From Delphinapterus leucas (taxonomy: Eukaryota; Chordata; Mammalia; Artiodactyla; Monodontidae), in NCBI RefSeq assembly GCF_002288925.2, contig NW_022098045.1:1624237-1688236 (forward strand): a stretch of DNA of 64,000 bases, in the 5' to 3' direction. The stretch's first letter is position 1. Every line of letters begins with the position of its first letter. Of the stretch, positions 57,705 to 64,000 are shown piece by piece. The notes below the pieces were generated by a model. The model ran no database searches. It was not told where the DNA came from and saw nothing but the letters and a program-made list of their open reading frames with translations. The position numbers were made by a program, and so were the translations under genes.

Positions 57705-59640
57705 AACCTTTTGACATGAGTTATAAGTTTGTAGAAAGAAATTCATTAGACTCTTCCCAAGATCCAGTTCTATTTCCTATAAACATAACATAAGAAAGGA
57801 GCATATGTAATCCTACAGAGGAAATTTTCAACCTACAGGCTTGGCAAAATGAGTTGATAAAATCCGGAATGATTAAGGGATCATCAAAGCAGTAGTTTTT
57901 AATGTGGCTTTCTAGCCACATCTTTGAACGTAATAAACCAAGTGTTCCTATTTTGTGCTTTATCTTGCTGAAAGCAGCATTGTTCATGCAAGTGTTCATT
58001 TCGGGAACGTTTTACCAGAGTAAAATAACTCCATCTTGTGGATTGTCACAACCATGGCATTCAGATCTCACCTTTCTTCAAGTTTGTAGTGACAGGACTC
58101 TCATCAGCTTGCTACCATACAACCTTCACAATCTGTAGAATGCCTGTTTCCTATTGGAGATTAATCCTCACAAGCACCTCTCCAGTACCGTGGAGGCGTG
58201 TAAAAGTGCCTGCCACTCCCAGTGTCACCACTGTTACCACCACGATTGAGCTTAGCTGTTCCAGACCACCAAGGCCAGCATTGCTTAGTATCAGAGGTAG
58301 CTGATTTTCCTGTGAGTAGTACACCAGCCCTATTCATTTTTAAATCCATTGAAATTCCTAAGAGAACAGATATTAAAGAGTGAGGAGGGTTCTTTAAAGC
58401 TGAGATATGGGAGAGGGGGCCCTTCTGTCCTTTTGCACACTCTTCTCCCATTTATTTTCTGAAGATGATAATTATGATTCTATATACTTCAACTCAAATA
58501 CACCTAGGAAATAACACATTTATTATAACAATAAACACTCAGCCACACATCAGTAAAACCCCTCCATTTTGATGCCATATTTTGAAAGCTCAAAACCTAA
58601 AGGGACTTGTCTCCTCCCATCCTCACCCCTCACTTTGCACAGTAACACTTTCTAATATCCAGTATTTCTTCCTGGCGTCATTCCAGTTCCCACCTTGGGT
58701 GGCTGTCAGAGCCTTGACACTTTGCTTGTCCAAAGGAAAGTTATTAGATATTAAATGCATGAACCAAATAACTGAAGGTCTCTTCCCTATGTTATCCACA
58801 AGTTTAAAATGGAAGGGAAGCAAAGCTTTCAGAAATGTTTTATCCTAAAGACAAATGTAAATGTATTTTATCCTATCACTTAAAGCTACAGAAACTTCTA
58901 CTCTGGAAATAGGTATACAGATACTACCACAAAATCCAGACCATGTTGTATACCATGATGAAAAAAGTAGGAATAGTAAGGCCTTGGCATGTAGCAGAAT
59001 TAGCACCTTTTTTTTTTCTATTTTGATAAGTTATTCCTTCTGTTCTATAGAATGTACCTTTAAACACACTATTTTGGAGAACTTGCAAAACACTTTCTTA
59101 TCGTTCTCTTACCTCATGGAAATGACATGACTGAAGACACATCAATGAGAATCTTTTACTATACATCATTTAATATTATATTAAACATTAAAATATTTTA
59201 TCAGAAGATAGCTCAAAAATTAACCCAGAATATCATAAAATACCAGCTGAGTTTTATTTAAGGAAAGTATATTTTCACATTCTTAAATATGATATCATAG
59301 GATTACAAACCTTCAAGGGTTCTGCAACTAGAGCACAAGTATTGAAATATGACAGTCTCCTCCAACAGAATCTCAACTTTTCTTGTTGTAGGTTAACAAT
59401 CATTGTTAGAAAAATAATGTCTGTTTGCATTAAAATTGACCAGCTAAGCTCAACATTATCCAAAAGTTTGTCTAAATAAGTTGAACAACAACAACAAAAA
59501 GTTTAAATACATTGTTGAATTCACACTACTAAAGATAAGCCTTCATTTGTGCTTTGAGGATCTTTCAGCTCAGTTAAAAAGATAAAAAACCCTACAAAAT
59601 TTGCTTTTCCTACTTGAGACTTTCAAAAACTCTGGTAATT
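57705..59640. other. Unique sequence, no gene seen
   Basis: Contains several short frames (57721-57999 minus, 58038-58304 plus, 58161-58451 minus, 58582-58848 plus) without domains I recognise. No repeat family recognised. Confidence 0.4.
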
Positions 59641-59819
59641 TAAAAATTCAGGTATCAGCTGTGCCGCCTTTAGCTGTCTGGCCTCTGTATTTATACAGAG
59701 GGATGCTTCCGCAGATGATTACAACCATGTATGTTCAGACATAACTGAAAGGACTAATACGTAGCCCTTTTTTTTTTTCCATATTACATGTAGTAAAATA
59801 TGTCTTTTGCCTTCTGGAG

Positions 59820-60014
59820 CTAACCATATATGCTGAAGCTGGCAATATTTACAATTTTGCTCAAAAGCAAACGCTCTGTTTCTGATTGCTGTGCTCCATC
59901 CTGGTCTAACTGCTCCCTATAACTTTTTATATGATCCACAGTGCCTTTGGCAATTGAAATCTGACTTCCTGGCATCCTTGCCATTGGATCACTGACAGTG
60001 TCAGCTCCACTCAC
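59820..60014 (-). other. Candidate coding exon or retrocopy fragment (64 residues)
   Basis: The minus-strand frame starts at ATG 60014 just inside the stretch and reads MSGADTVSDPMARM, then PGSQISIAKGTVDHIKSYRE, then QLDQDGAQQSETERLLLSKI and VNIASFSIYG before a stop. It has a balanced, protein-like composition (acidic/basic alternation, a predicted helix around KSYREQLDQ...ETERLLLSKI) and lies in non-repetitive sequence. A T-rich run precedes it on its own strand and ATG/GTTAGC follows, so acceptor/donor-like contexts are possible at both ends. I do not recognise the family. It could equally be a chance frame or a decayed pseudogene. Confidence 0.25.
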
Positions 60015-60573
60015 GGTTAATTAAAAAAAAAATGACATCGCAACTCAAACCATCTTATGTTGCGAGAAATAAATGTGATACAAAGGTTTTTTACTAGAAA
60101 AGCCTGGAAAAAAAACCACTTTGTTTTCAGAAGAAAAAGAATATTCATGAGAATACAACTTTCAAAGGAATATAGGATGAAACTACCGTCTTGGTGCACC
60201 TACTATACTGTTATTAATCAGAGAATACTGACTTGTCATAGACAAGGAGAAAAGAATGTTCTAACTCACCCTGGAATACTCTCATATACAAAAAAAATGT
60301 GTTATTAATAAATGAGATGCATCTAGAACTAAAATGTTACTTAAGAATGTAGAATTCACTCACAGACTTTCCTCTCTCATTAACTTCCATATAAAGACAC
60401 CTAATAGTTTCAGTAAGAACAGAATTCTTGCCCACTTAAGTAGAAAGGTGGTTCAAAAGTAAATGATCTGAATGATCAGTGTTAAAATAATTCAACTCCA
60501 AACCTCTGAACTAATTACACGTAGTTCTTACTTTTTTGACACTATTCACAAGCTAATACAAAATCCTTTAAAG
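60015..60573. other. Unique AT-rich sequence, no gene seen
   Basis: No recognised repeat or convincing frame. Confidence 0.4.
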
Positions 60574-60735
60574 CAGGGTGTTCCAGAGTGTGGTCCACAG
60601 ACATCACAATCACCTGGAATCTTAAGACCCCACCAGACCTACCAAACCCAAAGCTCTGGAAGGCAACCCAGACAGCTGTATCTTTAGCAATCACCCCGGC
60701 TGAGACTCATGCCAAATGAAGTTGGAGAACCACTG
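60574..60735 (-). mobile_element. MER5A-like hAT MITE (antisense)
   Basis: The order 'gagtgtggtccacagacatc', 'acaatcacctggaatcttaa', 'gaccccaccagacctaccaa', 'acccaaagctctggaaggca' and the terminal 'ggagaaccactg' matches the antisense MER5A element, a short non-autonomous hAT-Charlie derivative. The left end (CAGGGTGTTCCAGAG) is more decayed than the right. No clear 8-bp duplication. Confidence 0.75.
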
Positions 60736-61489
60736 ATCTAGAATCTGAAAGGTCTGAAAATGACTTCAGAAGATATTTTTTATTCTTTTGTCTACAGTGT
60801 GTGAACTACAATGAGAAATTTCTCCCCATTATTAAAGTATAATGAGAATCTATCTTAAATGATCAATTCATAATGTAAGTAGCAAGCTTTCGATTTTTGC
60901 TGACAGCACGGTACTTGTTTTTAACTATAGTAAATCAGGTTCTGGATCAGAAGCCAAACAGCACACCAGAAGGAAAAGCTTATTTCAACAGGAGGATCTA
61001 CGCCTACTGATATATAAGAATATTCATAAAAGTCAATATAAATTGTACTCAAACCAAATGATGTGAGAACATACTTCTTAGCCTAAGAAAATAAACTGCC
61101 TTCATTAACAACCAAAAAATGACTTTCCATATTAAGCTGACCTCAGCACCTGTTATTTGTTACACTCTATAAAAATGTATCTTTGGGGGCCTCTTGTATT
61201 TCTTCAAATTTTCTCTTTGAGGGAAGAAAAGCAGTAGTCACATACTGTAGTATGTTACTCAGTATGTCAACCACAAGAGTAGTGAATGAAGGAAAAAAAG
61301 TGGCAGAGATCATCCAAAAGCAGTATGTAAAGTACGCATGTGTGGGTATGTATATCTGCATATGTGAGTGTGTATAAATCTTGATTTAGTTTCAGAGACC
61401 TCTTAAGTCCATTTTTTCACTTTTTTTAAAGAACTGCAAAGCGCCATCACTGTCTATGGCAGGCTTCTTGTGTTTGCCTGTCCAGCATC
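60736..61489. other. Unique AT-rich sequence, no gene seen
   Basis: No recognised feature. Confidence 0.4.
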
Positions 61490-61905
61490 TCTTTTCCCTT
61501 GTGGGGGAAGTACATCTCATGGTAACCACACCTCATGCCTCTTTGGGAGAGCAACGGCTCTGTGGTCCATTTGGCTCCAGTAGACCATCAATTATCATGC
61601 CATATTTCAAAGGGTGACCCAATCCAAGATGAGCTAATTGGAATCTCACTCCTGGGAATTTGAATCTAGAGAAAAGCCATACACGATGATAATGGCGGAA
61701 ACCCAACCATTCCAATCTCCCCAAAAATAGATTTTGACAGAGTTCTTGAGCTGTCCTGGGTCCTGCCCTCCTGAAACCTGGCTCTTTGGCTTTTCCTTCA
61801 AGTTCTGTAAGTTACCTAATATACTTCCAGTATTTTCTATTATTCCTTGTTAATCAATACTATTTCTTTTGCAACAACAACAAAAAGCCAACTGATAAGG
61901 ATGGA
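61490..61905. repeat. Possible old LTR-type dispersed repeat, family not assigned
   Basis: The layout, with 'gaatctcactcctgggaatt', 'tcctgaaacctggctctttg' and an end 'ttttgcaacaacaacaaaaa' before 'gccaactgataagg', resembles a common old mammalian LTR, but I cannot name it. Orientation not established. Confidence 0.3.
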
Positions 61906-63249
61906 ATATATTGAGAACACACCTTGTCTTGGTCCACTATTTGTAGGGCACTGTTTCTCAATGAGCATTTAAACCACTACAAAATCCCAACACTTTCTCC
62001 ATGAAATCCTTTCAGAATGATGAAAAATCAGAAGCCACTCTTGCATTTATCCTACTAGCCCAACATGAAACTCTCTATAGGCACTTTGTTTACTTTCTAC
62101 CTAAGGGCTTGAAGTCCCTTGTTTTTAATGTCCAATACAGAGTTAAATGCCCTTACCTTTTTTGACTTGCATGTTAAATACTTTATAGCCCATCCACATG
62201 GGTAATATAAATAAATGCCCATGTATTTATGCTTATCTTTTAAGTCATTTATGCCCCTATTCACATCAAGCATATAATTTTTAGCTTAGAGTATACACAA
62301 ATAACACAATAACTTGGAAATGCACACTATCATTCACTATGCAGAATAATATGCATAGTTATATGCCCAATTCAAAAAGTACATCAACTAACTGCAATAA
62401 ACAAACACATGCACATTATAAAATACACATAAGTCTTTAAAGTACAATATGAAAGCCCCCCTATGTAGACACACTTCACTCACCCTCCAGATTTCCTCTC
62501 TGCTACTACTGCTAAGAATTGGGGTGTTAGCTTCCATTCTGTACCTCAACAATGGCTCATCCATAGTAATGGTTCTGAAGAAGTCTAGAGGCAGACTGAA
62601 TGTGAGAGTTAAAATAGATTAAAATTTTTAAACTGTTAAAATTTCCCACCAATAACTCTTGGACTGAAAAACAGTTATTTTTATTTTACTTTTCTAATAT
62701 ATTTTTCAAGGCAACTGTAGAAAACAATGAGTATGGTCCTATTTAACAAGGGGAAATCAGTCAAAAAGGATTTAAATGACTTTCTGATACCTGAGAAAAA
62801 TAAGAGTTGGGGAAAATATTTTATGTTTTTAAGATAGAAACTTTGAAATATCTAGCTGATTCAACCATGAATATATTTCATTATATCAATAGTTAAGTCA
62901 CAATCACTTGTAGCTATTTACTAGTAGATTCTATAAGACTTTCTTCTCAGGAATGCTATTTTGGCATTATTTGAGTTAACAAGAGCAATTTATTTTTTAC
63001 CAATTTAAACTTGTCCCTAAATTATATCATTTGGTTTCTATAAACATTCTGTTCTTGGAGTTTGTTTCCTTTGCTCAGCCATTTCTGTCTCTTCCTCTGG
63101 CCCCTACTCTTCTTGCTCCAGAAACATAAGTATTCTCTGTATATGTGGAGTCAGAGGGTACTTGAGCAATCTCTGTACCTTCTGCTCAATTTTGCTGTAA
63201 ACCTAAAATTGCTTTTTGAAAAAGTCTATTTAAAAAAATCGGTATTCTC
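61906..63249. other. Unique AT-rich sequence, no gene seen
   Basis: No repeat assigned with confidence. The first 240 bp faintly recall an L2 3' end. The 201-codon plus frame from 63062 begins here; it is hydrophobic/serine-rich, has no recognised domain and runs into the L2-like region, so it is treated as chance. Confidence 0.35.
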
Positions 63250-64000
63250 CAAAGCTCTATACTTCAGCTCTCCTATCTGGACATCCTCAACTCTATCCAC
63301 TGTCCCAGCTTCAGTTACCTCCTTTATGCCCTTGTCTTCCAAATTCCTCCCTGGCCATGGTACTCTCTCCAGAGTTCCCCCAACTTCCAAACGTCTACTA
63401 AGCATCACATCTGCACATTCTGTTGGCAGTTCACAGTCAGTGTGTCTTAGGGAGAATTTATCAAATGTTTTTCTTCTCCTGTTCTTCTATTTTCCAGATT
63501 TCCTAATCATGCCAATTCAAAACTTTCAGCTCGTCTTTGATCCCCCTACACACACTCTCCTCTTCCTCTCAATCCACATTAGTTGCCAAATTGTAGAAAT
63601 TCCACTCAGTAATGTTATTCAACCTTTCCCTTTTCACTCTGTCCATGGGTACTTCTCTAGTTACTAATCATACTACCTATTATTGTACTGTATTGTGTTA
63701 TTGTACTGTAGCTACTGCACTAGCCTTTGAACTGCTCTCTACCATTTCCCTTCTACTTCTATTTCACTCCACACGATGTAACCTATGTAATTAATCTTCC
63801 TGAATACAATTCTGATCAGGACACTCTTGTTTATAGCCACTCCATACCTCTTTACAATGTTCTATGATGAAGCCAACTAAAGTCTTCATTATCTTCCTTC
63901 CTTCCCCATACCTGTCCTGTCCAAGTCTTTATTTCTATATTTTCCTCCCTATGAACTGGCATTCCCTCTCTTTCATATTTCTCTATGCTTCAAAATTAAA
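63250..64000 (+). mobile_element. L2-like LINE 3' region (sense), reaching the window edge
   Basis: Pyrimidine-rich text such as 'cttccaaattcctccctggc', 'atcctcaactctatccactg', 'cttcctgaatacaattctga', 'tcaggacactcttgtttata' and 'tgaactggcattccctctct' follows the general order of L2 3' sequence. It is diverged, so the call is moderate. It continues beyond the window. Confidence 0.5.

Noticed and set aside
63062..63667. 201-codon plus-strand open frame
   Set aside because: Composition follows local pyrimidine-rich DNA (Leu/Ser/Phe/Pro excess), it has no recognisable domain and it runs into an L2-like repeat; treated as chance.

Overview
The window reads as non-coding nuclear DNA from a mammal, most probably a cetacean (whale or dolphin). 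The main clue is a set of eight tRNA-derived SINEs with the CHR-type head (CTTCCCTGGTGGCGCAGTGG) and B-box region (GGGTTCGTGCCCC) that I associate with Cetacea and related Cetartiodactyla. I saw no ruminant Bov-B or Bov-tA, no pig PRE-1 and no primate Alu. The species call rests on recognising repeat families, not on a database search.

I found no convincing protein-coding gene, tRNA gene or rRNA gene. The long open reading frames are LINE-1 remnants or chance frames in low-complexity DNA. The one exception worth a search is a 65-codon minus-strand frame at 59820-60014, outside recognised repeats. The window is probably intergenic or deep intronic.

Layout. 1-5 kb: AT-rich DNA with an old antisense L1 (about 1.89-2.70 kb), a TG microsatellite, and MIR and L2 remnants. 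5.1-7.1 kb: a 5'-truncated young L1. 7.8-15.1 kb: a near-complete young L1 (5' UTR, ORF1, ORF2, 3' UTR, poly-A), inserted into the 3' UTR of an older L1 whose halves lie on each side. 15.5-42.8 kb: mostly unique sequence with scattered SINEs, MIRs and L2s, a long purine/G-rich tract at 21.3-22.0 kb, a MER2 DNA transposon at 38958-39303 and a Charlie-type hAT transposon at 40096-41494, the last two with visible target-site duplications. 42.8-53.2 kb: an old L1 split by a younger L1, which is itself split by a SINE. 53.2-64 kb: mostly unique sequence, with a possible hAT MITE, MIRs, a MER5A-like element, a local tandem duplication and an L2-like segment at the end.

The most interesting observation concerns the young L1 at 45572-51551. 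Compared with the copy at 7827-15095, it lacks about 1.52 kb of 5' UTR. The deletion boundaries coincide with a GC-type splice donor (AAAAG/GCAAGA) and a polypyrimidine-tract/AG acceptor (TTTTTTTCTGAG). It therefore looks like an L1 reverse-transcribed from an internally spliced RNA, comparable to the spliced integrated retrotransposed elements known for human L1. Its insertion boundaries also suggest either about 375 bp of 5'-transduced sequence or two stacked insertions.

By rough count about 45% of the window is recognisable interspersed repeat. Boundaries of old repeats are approximate, typically within 10-40 bp, because no alignment tool was used.
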